The notes beneath the pieces were generated by a model. That model searched no databases. It saw only the letters and a list, made by a program, of their open reading frames with translations, and had not been told where the DNA came from. Of a stretch of 43,225 bases of DNA, positions 1-8,726 are shown in pieces (within the stretch, counting starts at the first letter, position 1; each line of letters opens with the position of its first letter). A program made the position numbers and the translations under genes. The DNA is from an uncultured Eubacteriales bacterium. Its GTDB lineage: Bacteria; Bacillota; Clostridia; TANB77; CAG-508. The DNA lies in contig CASFHP010000025.1 in the NCBI GenBank assembly GCA_949294555.1, forward strand, positions 1 to 43,225, given 5' to 3'.

Positions 1-45
1 AACCAAAAATATTATATCAAAGGAGGAGATTTATTTCACTCATAG
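1..45 (+). CDS. possible 3' end of a plus-strand gene (partial)
   Basis: Frame 1 from the window edge is open for 14 codons and ends in TAG at 43-45, giving a C-terminus ending in KGGDLFHS. A rho-independent terminator follows 15 bases later, which fits a gene converging on ftsH. The other two plus frames also stay open to stops at 49 and 57, so the frame is a guess from residue composition. No family can be assigned. Confidence 0.25.
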   Translation, partial: NQKYYIKGGDLFHS

Positions 46-59
46 CTAGAAGCTTTTAG

Positions 60-88
60 AACCCCACGTAAAACGCGGGGTTTTCTTT
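60..88 (+). terminator. rho-independent terminator of the upstream plus-strand gene
   Basis: A stem of AACCCC-A-CG against CG-C-GGGGTT (60-68 with 74-82, one mismatch) and a TAAAA loop is followed by the T-rich run TTTTCTTT. It points on the plus strand, so it would end transcription coming from the left edge. Confidence 0.75.
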
Positions 89-94
89 ATCCAA

Positions 95-117
95 TAAAAG
101 AGAGTTTTCACTCTCTT
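95..117 (-). terminator. ftsH terminator
   Basis: The inverted repeat AAGAGAG/CTCTCTT (98-104 with 111-117) reads on the minus strand as a 7-bp hairpin followed by TTTTATT, directly after the ftsH stop codon. It likely ends the gdpP-to-ftsH transcript. The T tract is imperfect. Confidence 0.55.
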
Positions 118-123
118 CTAACT

Positions 124-1935
124 TTATTCTGCTCCAAAAATTGCTTCAAATTCATCAGAATTGATTTTTTCTTTTTCAAGCAAGATACCTGCTACTTGAT
201 GTAATTTATCTACATTATCTGATAAAATTTTCTTTGCTCTGTTATATCCAGTATCAACAATTCTTTTGGTTTCTTCATCAATAATCGCAGCTGTTTCTTC
301 TGAATATTCCTTTGTATGTCCAAAGTCTCTTCCTAAGAACACTTCATCTTGGCTTGAACCTAACATCAATGCTCCTATTTTTTCACTCATACCATATTTG
401 GTTACCATACTTCTTGCAATTTGCGTAGCTCTTTCAATATCATTGCTTGCACCTGTTGATATATCATTTAAGATAAGTGCTTCTGCTACTCTACCACCTA
501 ATAATGAAACAATATTTTCTTCCATTTCTGTTTTAGACATGAAATTCTTATCTTCTGTTGGTCTATACATCGTATATCCTCCAGCCATACCTCTAGGTAC
601 AATTGATATTTCATGTACAGGGTCTTGTGTTTCTAAGTAATGACTTACAACTGCATGACCTGCTTCATGATATGCTACTAATTTATTTTCTTTTTCGCTT
701 CTTACTCTTGTTTTCTTTTCAGGTCCCATCGTTACTTTAATCATAGCATCTTCAATTTCTCGCATGCCAATTTCATTCATGTTTCTTCTTGCTGCCAAAA
801 GTGCTGCTTCATTTAAAATATTTTCTAGGTCTGCTCCTGCAAATCCTGATGTATTTTTTGCAATAATTTTTAAGTCAACATCATCTGCTAGTCTTTTCTT
901 TCTACTATGAACTTCTAATATTTGTTCTCTTGCTTTTACATCTGGCAATCCTACAACAATTTGTCTATCAAATCTTCCAGCTCTTAATAATGCTTTATCT
1001 AATACATCTGGTCTATTGGTTGCAGCTAAGACAATTACACCTTCATTTTCTGCAAATCCATCCATTTCAACCAATAATTGATTTAAGGTTTGTTCTCTTT
1101 CATCATGTCCTCCACCAAGTCCTGCACCTCTTTGACGTCCAACAGCGTCAATTTCGTCTATGAAGATAATACATGGTGCATTTTTCTTTGCTTGATCAAA
1201 TAAATCTCTTACCCTTGATGCACCTACACCAACAAACATTTCTACAAAGTCTGAACCACTAATGATAAAGAATGGTACCCCTGCTTCTCCTGCAACGGCT
1301 TTAGCAAGTAATGTTTTACCTGTTCCTGGTTGACCAACTAATAAAACACCCTTTGGAATTCTTGCTCCCATATCTGTAAATTTCTTTGGATTTTTCAAGA
1401 ATTGTACAATTTCTTCTAATTCTTCTTTTTCTTCATCAACACCTGCTACATCATCAAATGTAATTCTGTTTTTCTCTGCTGGTGTCATCATTCTGGCTTT
1501 ACTTTTTCCGAATGACATGGTTTTGCTTCCTGGATTTCCACTATTCGCACCACCAATTGTTAAGAACCAGAAAAGCATGAATATAATTAGGATAGCAAAT
1601 GGTGTTACTAATGGAAGTAAAGCTACAAATATAGATTCTGCTTCTTCTTCTAATGTAAAGTTTCCATTATTTAAGAATTCTTCGATATATGTCATGAAAC
1701 TTCCCATATCTGGTATAGTGGTTTCTTTTCTAGTATTATCATCTTTTAATTCTACCTGTGCTGTCTGTCCATCAGAGCTAATGACAATTGAACTTACATT
1801 GTTGCTGTTTATGTTTGTAATTAATTCTGAATATTTCAGTTTAGAATTGCTATTTTCTACAATTGATGATAATACGACTAAAAATATAACAATAATTATT
1901 AGCCACATTGCTAAAGTTTTAATTCCGTTTTTCAA
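124..1935 (-). CDS. ftsH: ATP-dependent zinc metalloprotease FtsH
   Basis: Membrane-anchored AAA+ protease that extracts and degrades membrane and short-lived cytosolic proteins as a hexamer. The 603 residues show an N-terminal membrane segment (about 9-25), a short extracytoplasmic FtsH_ext region, a second membrane segment (about 103-127), Walker A GQPGTGKT (201-208), Walker B IIFIDE (256-261), the SRH region with RAGRFDR (318-324), the zinc site HEAGH (423-427), and the third-ligand region around ND (498-499). Length is normal. The start is TTG, chosen because GAGGAGG lies at the right distance and the N-terminus matches the family. It is the last gene of gdpP-rplI-dnaB-tilS-ftsH. The hpt gene that usually separates tilS from ftsH is missing here. 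A half CIRCE-like sequence lies about 40 bp upstream. Confidence 0.97.
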   Translation of the reverse strand: MKNGIKTLAMWLIIIVIFLVVLSSIVENSNSKLKYSELITNINSNNVSSIVISSDGQTAQVELKDDNTRKETTIPDMGSFMTYIEEFLNNGNFTLEEEAESIFVALLPLVTPFAILIIFMLFWFLTIGGANSGNPGSKTMSFGKSKARMMTPAEKNRITFDDVAGVDEEKEELEEIVQFLKNPKKFTDMGARIPKGVLLVGQPGTGKTLLAKAVAGEAGVPFFIISGSDFVEMFVGVGASRVRDLFDQAKKNAPCIIFIDEIDAVGRQRGAGLGGGHDEREQTLNQLLVEMDGFAENEGVIVLAATNRPDVLDKALLRAGRFDRQIVVGLPDVKAREQILEVHSRKKRLADDVDLKIIAKNTSGFAGADLENILNEAALLAARRNMNEIGMREIEDAMIKVTMGPEKKTRVRSEKENKLVAYHEAGHAVVSHYLETQDPVHEISIVPRGMAGGYTMYRPTEDKNFMSKTEMEENIVSLLGGRVAEALILNDISTGASNDIERATQIARSMVTKYGMSEKIGALMLGSSQDEVFLGRDFGHTKEYSEETAAIIDEETKRIVDTGYNRAKKILSDNVDKLHQVAGILLEKEKINSDEFEAIFGAE

Positions 1936-2067
1936 AATAATTCCTCCTCTTAATACTTGATGTTTATATCTTTTAGCACTCTATCATATTGTTTTTTCTT
2001 TTTCAATAGTTTTTTGTATTTCTTTTTTATTACAATATTTCCACACGTTCTATAAAGTTACGGATAC

Positions 2068-3213
2068 TTATATTTCCTTGGAAATTTTTATTTGACTATT
2101 TTTTACAAAAACTTTTGTATGTTTGTTTGGTTTTAAATATTTGTTTCCAATATTATTGGCACATAATGTAAGAATGTCCTCTATATGTATTTTTTCAATT
2201 CCCTTTGCGGTGCCAAAAAGTCTTGTTATAGTATATATTAAAATGTTTGATTTTATTACTTTTTCTTGGGTGTTAAACTTTTTTAAATCTAATAGAATAA
2301 ATTCCTTATTGTTATCCTCTGATGTTTGCTTATCTGTATGTAATTTTGGGTTATCTATTTTTACTTGATTTGTTTTTACATTTTCTTTTATTAAAATTTC
2401 TTTATATATTGTTTTTACTTGTTTTTGAATGTATGCTTCTTGCTCAGTTACAAGCTTTGATAGTCTATCCATTGCTTCTATAAAGTTCGGATTAAATTCT
2501 TTTTGAATATATGGTATAACAACATTTCTAATTTTGTTTCGCGTATACGTATTTTCGAAATTTGTTTTATCAATTCTTGGTTGTAATTGATTTTCTTCGC
2601 AATAGGCTTCTATTTCTTTTCTCTCACACGCAATTAATGGTCTGATATATTTTCCTCTAATTGGTTCTATCCCTATTAATCCTTGTATTCCGCACCCGCG
2701 TAGCTCATTCATTATCATGGTTTCTACTTTATCATTTTTATTATGTGCAATCGCAATTTTATTACCACCAATTTTTTGTAAAACCTCATCAAAAAAAGCA
2801 TATCTTGCATTTCTTCCTGCTTCTTCTGTACTCATTTTATTAGTATTGGCTAATTTTTGCACATCTATACTTGTTGTATAAAATTGTATCTGATTTTTTT
2901 CACAATATTTTTTGACAAATTCTTCGTCTTCCTTTGCTTCTTCTCTAATCATGTGATTAACATGTGCAACAACAAAATCGAAATGAATTGCCAAAGGGGA
3001 CGTGTTATTTTGGCAATTTTTTTCTGTTGCCAAAAAGGCACGTCTCCTTTGGCAATTTTGTTGTTTTATTTTTGTAAGAATTTCTAGTAAACACATAGAA
3101 TCTGATCCTCCAGATACACCGACTACTAATTTATCTCCTTCGTTTATTAGTTTGTATTTTTGTATGGTTTTTACCACTTTTACATAGCAATCTTCTTTAA
3201 TTCTTTTCCCCAT
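2068..3213 (-). CDS. tilS: tRNA(Ile)-lysidine synthase TilS, with a palindrome-encoded insertion
   Basis: Ligates lysine to C34 of the CAU anticodon of a minor tRNA-Ile, so that it reads AUA; essential in most bacteria. The PP-loop ATP motif SGGSDS lies at residues 34-39, followed by AHVNHMIR, YCEKNQ and the NKNDKVET segment, with a divergent C-terminal domain. I start at ATG 3213 (MGKRIKED) because AAAGGAG lies 6 nt upstream; the longer ORF from 3240 overlaps the dnaB stop and has no such site. Residues 53-76 are encoded exactly by a 72-bp palindromic element. Removing them restores the usual loop between the helix after the PP-loop and the FDFVVAHVNH strand. The frame is intact, so the protein is probably functional. 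Confidence 0.93.
   Translation of the reverse strand: MGKRIKEDCYVKVVKTIQKYKLINEGDKLVVGVSGGSDSMCLLEILTKIKQQNCQRRRAFLATEKNCQNNTSPLAIHFDFVVAHVNHMIREEAKEDEEFVKKYCEKNQIQFYTTSIDVQKLANTNKMSTEEAGRNARYAFFDEVLQKIGGNKIAIAHNKNDKVETMIMNELRGCGIQGLIGIEPIRGKYIRPLIACERKEIEAYCEENQLQPRIDKTNFENTYTRNKIRNVVIPYIQKEFNPNFIEAMDRLSKLVTEQEAYIQKQVKTIYKEILIKENVKTNQVKIDNPKLHTDKQTSEDNNKEFILLDLKKFNTQEKVIKSNILIYTITRLFGTAKGIEKIHIEDILTLCANNIGNKYLKPNKHTKVFVKNSQIKISKEI
2986..3057. repeat. 72-bp palindromic element inserted in frame inside tilS
   Basis: The outer arms (2986-3004 and 3039-3057, 19 bp, one mismatch) begin AATTGCCAAAGG and carry a GRGACGTG core. The inner arms TTTTGGCAA (3008-3016) and TTGCCAAAA (3027-3035) make a nested second hairpin. 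Its 72 bp equal 24 codons, and both edges fall on codon boundaries of tilS (residues 53-76). The TGCCAAAGG arms and the string TTTGGCAATTTTTT recur at 8679-8711 and 10161-10193, and the GGGGAC core recurs in other palindromes of the window. Seen directly; that it inserted as a unit is inferred. Confidence 0.85.
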
Positions 3214-3229
3214 AAATGCTCCTTTATTC

Positions 3230-4564
3230 CTAGTCATCAAATCGTTTTTCTAGGTTGACAAATTTTGTGTAGTTTCCTAACCACAATAATTCAACTGTTC
3301 CTGTTGAACCACCTCTGTGTTTTGCAATGATAACTTCTGCAATATCTTTCTTTTCACTATCTTTATTATAATAGTCATCTCTGTATAAAAACATAACAAT
3401 GTCCGCGTCTTGCTCTATTGCTCCAGATTCTCTTAAGTCTGATAACATTGGTCTATGGTCTGGTCTTTGTTCTGCCGCTCTTGATAATTGTGATAATGCA
3501 ATGACAGGTACGCCAATTTCCTTTGCTAGGATTTTTAATGACCTACTAATTTCAGATATTTCTTGTTCACGACTTCCATTTCGTTTGTTACTGCCTTGTA
3601 CTAATTGTAAATAGTCTATTACAACCATTCCTATGTTTTTTTCTAATTTTAATTTTCTACATTTTGCCCTTATCTCTGCAATAGATATTCCAGGGGTATC
3701 ATCTATATAGATTTCTGCTTCTGATAATGGTCCTATACTTCCTGCTAATTTGGTCCAATCGTCTTCTTCTAGTTTTCCTGTTCTAACTTTATTGCTGTCT
3801 ACCATGGCTTCACTACATAAAATTCTATTTACCAATTGCTCTTTTGACATTTCTAAGCTAAATATAGCTACTGGTACGTTTGCACGTACTGCTGCATTTG
3901 TTGCAATATTTAATGCAAATGCTGTTTTTCCCATGGCAGGTCTAGCAGCAATTAGTACTAAATCTGAACTATGAAATCCTGCTGTCTTGTAATCTAATTC
4001 TGTAAATCCTGAAGGTACACCAGTTATATGTTGTTTTCGGTTATACAATTCTTCTAATTGTGTGAAACTATCTACAAGGACATCTTTTATTGCTACATAA
4101 CTCTTCTTATCATTGTTTTGCATAATATTAAAGATTTTCTTTTCTGCCCCTTCCATAATGTCTGAAACATCTTCTGTTGGGTCATATCCCAATTCAATAA
4201 TTTCATTGGCTGTTTTGATAAGATTTCGTAATGTAGATTTTTCCTCTACAATTTTTATATACTTTGTTGCATTTGCAGTTGTTGGAACTTTATCTGGCAG
4301 ACTTGCTAAATATTCCAGTCCACCAACCTGCTCAAACTTTCCTAAAGATTCTAATTCTGCTTTTACTGTGATAATATCTACTGGTTCTGCTCGATTATAT
4401 AGATTAAGAATCGCTTCATAAATTGCACGGTTATCTGTTCTGTAAAAATCCTCTTCTTTTAAAACCTCTATTGCTGAGATAACAGCATCTTTATCTGTTA
4501 GCATACTTCCCAAAACTGCTTGTTCTGCTTCTACATCATGTGGTGGTACTTTTCCTAATTCCAT
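3230..4564 (-). CDS. dnaB: replicative DNA helicase DnaB (DnaC in Bacillus)
   Basis: Hexameric 5'-3' helicase that unwinds the fork and recruits primase. The 444 residues are the normal length. The N-terminal domain opens with PPHDVEAEQAVLGSML; the RecA-like domain has Walker A ARPAMGKTA (about residue 208), Walker B VVIDYLQLV (about 309), then ALSQLSRAAEQR and DLRESGAIEQDADIV. No intein is present. GGAGG lies 7 nt before the ATG. It follows rplI, as in many Firmicutes, and its stop lies 16 nt before the tilS start, consistent with co-transcription. Confidence 0.97.
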   Translation of the reverse strand: MELGKVPPHDVEAEQAVLGSMLTDKDAVISAIEVLKEEDFYRTDNRAIYEAILNLYNRAEPVDIITVKAELESLGKFEQVGGLEYLASLPDKVPTTANATKYIKIVEEKSTLRNLIKTANEIIELGYDPTEDVSDIMEGAEKKIFNIMQNNDKKSYVAIKDVLVDSFTQLEELYNRKQHITGVPSGFTELDYKTAGFHSSDLVLIAARPAMGKTAFALNIATNAAVRANVPVAIFSLEMSKEQLVNRILCSEAMVDSNKVRTGKLEEDDWTKLAGSIGPLSEAEIYIDDTPGISIAEIRAKCRKLKLEKNIGMVVIDYLQLVQGSNKRNGSREQEISEISRSLKILAKEIGVPVIALSQLSRAAEQRPDHRPMLSDLRESGAIEQDADIVMFLYRDDYYNKDSEKKDIAEVIIAKHRGGSTGTVELLWLGNYTKFVNLEKRFDD

Positions 4565-4634
4565 GCTACATCCTCCAATTTGTTATTCGATTTAATTTTA
4601 CAAATTTTCTATTATTTTTGTATAGATTATGTAA

Positions 4635-5084
4635 TTAATTGTCAGAAATAACATCAATTCTTAGTTTTCCCACAACACCTTCAAATAATTTTATTTCAAT
4701 ATTGTGAACACCAAGTGTCTTGATTGTTTCTTTTAAGTCAATTTTCTTTTTATCAATTTGTATCATATACTGTTTTGACAATTCTTGGGCAATTTCTTTA
4801 CTAGATACACCACCAAATATTTTTCCATTTTCTCCTGCTTTTACTTTTATCTTTAATAATATTTTTGATAATTTATCTGCTGTTTTCATTGCTTCTTCTT
4901 TATCTTGTTCTTTTTGATATTTAGCAGAATCTTGTTTTGCTTTTAATTTACTCATATTTTCTTTATTTGCTTCTACTGCTAAATTTTTTGGGAATAAAAA
5001 GTTTCTTGCATAACCATCTGATGCATTAATAACTTCATCTTTTTTTCCTACCCCTTTTATATCTGCTTTTAATATTACCTTCAT
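4635..5084 (-). CDS. rplI: 50S ribosomal protein L9
   Basis: Large-subunit protein bL9 that binds 23S rRNA near the L1 stalk base. It starts MKVILKADIKGVGKKDEV, with the N-terminal domain followed by a long basic connecting helix and the C-terminal domain with FGGVSSKEIA and KIDLKETIKTLG. I start at 5084 because AAAGGAGG sits 7 nt upstream; the longer ORF from 5105 would add a non-family MLKGGMN leader that overlaps the ribosome site. The resulting 149 residues are the usual length. Confidence 0.95.
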   Translation of the reverse strand: MKVILKADIKGVGKKDEVINASDGYARNFLFPKNLAVEANKENMSKLKAKQDSAKYQKEQDKEEAMKTADKLSKILLKIKVKAGENGKIFGGVSSKEIAQELSKQYMIQIDKKKIDLKETIKTLGVHNIEIKLFEGVVGKLRIDVISDN

Positions 5085-5125
5085 GTTCATTCCTCCTTTT
5101 AACATACGTTTTCTCTGTATGGTAT

Positions 5126-5154
5126 ATTTTACATCATTTTATTCGTTTTTTCAA
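5126..5154 (-). promoter_or_regulatory. sigma-A-type promoter for rplI-dnaB-tilS-ftsH
   Basis: On the minus strand TTGAAA (5149-5154), a 17-bp spacer and TAAAAT (5126-5131) lie about 40 bp before the rplI start. It sits just downstream of the large palindrome that ends gdpP, so rplI-dnaB may be transcribed separately from gdpP. Confidence 0.55.
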
Positions 5155-5168
5155 CTAAATTTAAAAAT

Positions 5169-5302
5169 AATTGAGACAATTGGGGCCAGGTGGGGTTTTG
5201 TATCATTTTTGTCGAATATTGTCATTTTAAATAGGTTATTATTAAATGACAATATTCGACAAAAATGATACAAAACCCCACCTGGCCCCAATTGTCTCAA
5301 TT
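5169..5302. repeat. 134-bp perfect palindrome between gdpP and rplI
   Basis: Two 59-bp arms (5169-5227 and 5244-5302) are exact reverse complements around a 16-bp AT-rich loop. The arms begin AATTGAGACAATTGGGGCC and continue CAGGTGGGGTTTTGT. The outer end supplies the gdpP TGA stop (5297-5299). A near copy of the arm (28 of 30 bases) begins at 43196, so this is a dispersed family. It could also work as a terminator for gdpP, although the hairpin is far larger than needed. Confidence 0.9.
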
Positions 5303-7321
5303 TTCTATTTCTGAGAAATATTCATTAATTCTATTGATAAGTTCTTGCTTTGTTTCTTCCATAGTCATACCTTCTACTTGTGCACCAGCTAAGGTGATAT
5401 GACCACCACCGCCTAATTTTTCTAGAATAATTTGTACGTTAATGTCTCCAATAGATCTTCCACTAATACAAATTTTGTTTCCGACCTTTCCCATTACGAA
5501 TGATGCTGTGATATCACTTATGGTTAATAATTCATCTGCTGCTTTTGCACAAATAAGACTTGCTTCTTTATCCTTTTTTTCATAAGTTGCAATGGCTATG
5601 GTTTCATTGAAAATTTCTGCTTTTTTCACAATTCCTGCAATTTTATTAAATGTATCCAAATTACTTTGAAACCATTTTTTGACTCTGATAATGTTAACAC
5701 CACATCTACGTAAATAGGCTGCTGCTTCAAATGTTCTAACACCTGTTTTAAATGTAAAGTTTTTCGTATCCATCATAATTCCTGCATATAAACTTTCTGC
5801 TTCTATCGTTTTTAGGTCTACACGCACTTCTGCATATTGTAACAATTCTGTTACCAATTCTGCTGCTGATGAGGCATACACTTCTTGGAATGTTAGTGTT
5901 GCATTTTCAATATAATCTGCACTTCTTCTATGATGATCTATAATAACAATTTTTTCTGTTCTTTTTAACAATTCTGGTGCTTCCACATATGTGGTCTTAT
6001 GGGTATCTACAATAACTACCAAAGTTTCTTTATCTATATTTTCTTCTGCTACTTCTTTTGTGATTAATATATCTTCATATTCTGTCTCTTTTGCTAGGTC
6101 TGCCTTAAAGCTTTGTAATGTATTGGTTTCGTTACTATCAATAATATATGCTTTTTTTCCTAAGCTTTTGGCTAATCGATAAATTCCCATACTAGATCCC
6201 ATAGAGTCAATATCTGGATTGGTATGTCCCATTATCATTACTTTACTTGCATCTTTAATTAGGTTTTCTAATGCATGGGCAACAACTCTGGCTTTTACCT
6301 TTGTTCTTTTTTCGACTTCTTGAGCTCTTCCACCATAAAATTTATAAATCTCATTTTCACGAATAACCGCTTGGTCTCCTCCACGGCCTAGTACAACATC
6401 CATTGCTGCTTGTGCAGATTTATATTTTTCTTTATCTGTTGAACCATCATTGGAAATGGCTATACTTAGTGTAATTTGCACGTTTTCAATTGTTTTTATT
6501 TCTTTTACTTTGTCTAATATGCTAAATTTGTCTTCTTTGACACTTTCAAAATATCTTTGTTCAAATAAATACACATATCTATCTCTATCAGATTTGATCA
6601 AAACACCATTTGTCTTGTCTGTCCATTCATAAATACATTTATCTATTTCTGCTATAACTTGTGGCTTTTCTTCACTTTCTAGTTGTTGCATAGTTTCTTC
6701 ATAATTGTCTATCATGATGATTGTTACACATGATTTTGAATCTTTGTATTCTTCTTTTAATTTCACAATTTCTGTTTCGTCAATAAAATATAACATCATC
6801 ATATATTTGTCTGCATGCTTTTTGTCATATTTCCTAGAATGTACAAATTTTCCCAATACTTCATAATATTTATGATTTAACTCGATATGTTTTTCAATTT
6901 GCTTTTCTTTTGAAGTATCTTTCTCAGTTTCTTTAATATCTAATGTAATGTCTTCTATTAAATTATTTAAATAGTTATTAATATCAAATCCTTCAAATTC
7001 AGAATTAAATTTTGAGCTTCTCCAGATAATATTTCCATTTGATTCCATAATGATTAACGGAAATGGCGAATTGATTAAGCTACTCTTAGCCGCCGTATCT
7101 GCTGTTAATGTTAAATCTTGCAAAGTTTCTGAAATTTCACTTTTTCTTCTATTATTTGCATAATAAGAATATGCAACAACTGCCATAAATATTAATATAG
7201 CTAATGGTATCATACTAATATTTTCTATACAGACAATCACTAACAATATAAAAATAATTGCCAAATATATTTTTGTTTTTGATAATAATTTATCAAAAAC
7301 TTTTCTATTGGTATTTTGCAT
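5297..7321 (-). CDS. gdpP: c-di-AMP phosphodiesterase GdpP
   Basis: Membrane phosphodiesterase that hydrolyses c-di-AMP to pApA and so tunes potassium, osmotic and cell-wall homeostasis. The 674 residues show two membrane segments near 18-53, a degenerate PAS domain (about 70-190), a degenerate GGDEF domain with GRGGDQAV (312-319), and the DHH/DHHA1 catalytic part with HTNPDIDSMG (366-375), IVDTH (437-441), DHHRR (462-466), MMDT (516-519) and GGGGHITLAG near the C-terminus. All metal-binding positions I can identify are kept. The ribosome site is AAGGAG. The stop codon lies inside the 134-bp palindrome. The next genes, rplI and dnaB, follow in the classic Firmicutes order. Confidence 0.95.
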   Translation of the reverse strand: MQNTNRKVFDKLLSKTKIYLAIIFILLVIVCIENISMIPLAILIFMAVVAYSYYANNRRKSEISETLQDLTLTADTAAKSSLINSPFPLIIMESNGNIIWRSSKFNSEFEGFDINNYLNNLIEDITLDIKETEKDTSKEKQIEKHIELNHKYYEVLGKFVHSRKYDKKHADKYMMMLYFIDETEIVKLKEEYKDSKSCVTIIMIDNYEETMQQLESEEKPQVIAEIDKCIYEWTDKTNGVLIKSDRDRYVYLFEQRYFESVKEDKFSILDKVKEIKTIENVQITLSIAISNDGSTDKEKYKSAQAAMDVVLGRGGDQAVIRENEIYKFYGGRAQEVEKRTKVKARVVAHALENLIKDASKVMIMGHTNPDIDSMGSSMGIYRLAKSLGKKAYIIDSNETNTLQSFKADLAKETEYEDILITKEVAEENIDKETLVVIVDTHKTTYVEAPELLKRTEKIVIIDHHRRSADYIENATLTFQEVYASSAAELVTELLQYAEVRVDLKTIEAESLYAGIMMDTKNFTFKTGVRTFEAAAYLRRCGVNIIRVKKWFQSNLDTFNKIAGIVKKAEIFNETIAIATYEKKDKEASLICAKAADELLTISDITASFVMGKVGNKICISGRSIGDINVQIILEKLGGGGHITLAGAQVEGMTMEETKQELINRINEYFSEIEN

Positions 7322-7351
7322 AAAATTTTCTCCTTCTATTTATTCTATTAT

Positions 7352-7380
7352 ATTTTACTTGGAAATGGCTATTTTGTCAA
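7352..7380 (-). promoter_or_regulatory. gdpP promoter
   Basis: A consensus TTGACA (7375-7380) is separated by 17 bp from TAAAAT (7352-7357) on the minus strand, about 30 bp upstream of the gdpP ATG. It is the likely main promoter of the operon. Confidence 0.7.
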
Positions 7381-7449
7381 GTTTTACAGATATTCCATCA
7401 GAAGACCTCTAAATAGTTACATAAATCCAAGAAATATTTTATATGTGTA

Positions 7450-7478
7450 TAGATTTTTATTTTTCACTATGATATAAT
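7450..7478 (+). promoter_or_regulatory. promoter of the pseudopilin-like gene
   Basis: TAGATT (7450-7455), a 17-bp spacer and TATAAT (7473-7478) precede a GAGGAGG site (7521-7527) and the ATG at 7538. The -35 box is weak and the -10 box is perfect. Confidence 0.5.
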
Positions 7479-7537
7479 TTAACAAATAAAATTAAGATTT
7501 TAAGAATATAAAAAACAAAAGAGGAGGCTTTTTATTT

Positions 7538-8668
7538 ATGATAAAAAATTTCTTTCGTAAAGAAAATGGTTCAATTACTTTATTTGTTCTAATTGCCATG
7601 TTATTTTTCTTATTTGTTGTATTTGCCATGTTTATGCGTAGTAGTAATAGTAATATGGCACAAACTTCTGAAATTGATCAAATAAAAGAAGAATATGAAG
7701 AAAGTGTAAATAACATAGATCAAATATACAATGAAACTTTAATAGCAAATTTATCTTCTTTACTAAAGCCTGGCGATTATGTAAATTATACGTATGACGC
7801 TGTAGAAGATGGATATTCTTTATCTTCAACATATAGTGGTTATTCAAGTAATCAGACAATAAATCAATCTGAAGAACTTTTACAGTGGCAAATCTTAAGT
7901 GTAAATTCCGATGGGACTGTAGATTTAATTAGTACTTCTCCAACAAATGAATCCGTTTACTTTCAAGGAGCTTTAGGTTATAACAATGGTGTTTTATTAC
8001 TAAATGATATCTGTGAAAAATTATATAGTAATTCTAACTTAGGAATTGAAGCTAGAAGTATTAATATAGAGGATATCGAAAAGCAATTAAATAATGAAGC
8101 GAATGAAGCAATAAATAATTTTACTAGTACAGTAAAATATGCAGAAGCCAACACTTACAGCGGAAGTAATAGTAATTATCCAAGTCTATATACACAAGAA
8201 AATGGAAGTGGCATTGATACAACTGAGATTAAAACAGATGGAATAAATGTGAATGATAACGGATATACAGGTCCAACAACTCAAACTTCAAATGTAGCAA
8301 CTGATTTAACAGTAACTCAAACTTATTATTATTTTCAAAATATGCAAGCAAGTTATTTTAAGGATAATGATGGAACAACTAGCAAAATAAGAGATTTATT
8401 ATTTAATACAAACACCTCATACTGGTTGGCTTCTCGATCTGTTAACTCTACTCCAACTAGTGCTTCTTTTAATTTAAATTATATAGATACCTCTTCTCTT
8501 ACTGCTAATATTATGTTCAATTCAAATCTTGATAATAGCAACAATACTGCCGGTTATTATCACCTTCGTCCTATAATATCTTTAAATATTGAGCAAATCC
8601 AACCATGTACAGGAACAGCAGATGGAACAAATGAGACAATTGAACACATGCATCAAATTAAAGAATAA
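7538..8668 (+). CDS. exported pseudopilin-like protein with a DUF6273-like C-terminal region
   Basis: The N-terminus is a type IV or TadE-like prepilin leader: a charged KNFFRKENG start, then a long hydrophobic stretch beginning SITLFVLIAMLFF (about 12-33). The middle (about 116-185) has the string WQILSVNSDGTVDLIS, then GALGYNNGVLLLNDIC and ARSINIEDIE. The C-terminus (about 298-350) has YWLASRSV and HLRPIISL, which I recognise as resembling DUF6273-type sequences of gut Firmicutes. A Thr/Ser/Asn-rich part links them. No pilus assembly genes are nearby. The role is unknown; a surface or secreted filament-like protein is an inference. It is monocistronic, with its own promoter and a terminator at 8679-8711. 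Confidence 0.85.
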   Translation: MIKNFFRKENGSITLFVLIAMLFFLFVVFAMFMRSSNSNMAQTSEIDQIKEEYEESVNNIDQIYNETLIANLSSLLKPGDYVNYTYDAVEDGYSLSSTYSGYSSNQTINQSEELLQWQILSVNSDGTVDLISTSPTNESVYFQGALGYNNGVLLLNDICEKLYSNSNLGIEARSINIEDIEKQLNNEANEAINNFTSTVKYAEANTYSGSNSNYPSLYTQENGSGIDTTEIKTDGINVNDNGYTGPTTQTSNVATDLTVTQTYYYFQNMQASYFKDNDGTTSKIRDLLFNTNTSYWLASRSVNSTPTSASFNLNYIDTSSLTANIMFNSNLDNSNNTAGYYHLRPIISLNIEQIQPCTGTADGTNETIEHMHQIKE

Positions 8669-8678
8669 TTTTTAAAAT

Positions 8679-8711
8679 GCCAAAGGGAATGTACCCTTTG
8701 GCAATTTTTTC
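8679..8711. terminator. bidirectional terminator-like hairpin, TGCCAAAGGG family
   Basis: The 10-bp perfect arms TGCCAAAGGG (8679-8688) and CCCTTTGGCA (8695-8704) are followed by ATTTTTT. It lies between two converging genes. The arm and the following TTTGGCAATTTTTTCTGTT string match part of the element inside tilS, so it may be a minimal member of that repeat family acting as a terminator. Confidence 0.75.
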
Positions 8712-8726
8712 TGTTTTCAATATCTA

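Noticed and set aside
5205..5220. Perfect Spo0A-like TGTCGAA boxes in both arms of the gdpP palindrome
   Set aside because: They occur because the arm is duplicated, and nothing nearby suggests Spo0A control of gdpP or rplI. The repeat explains them better.
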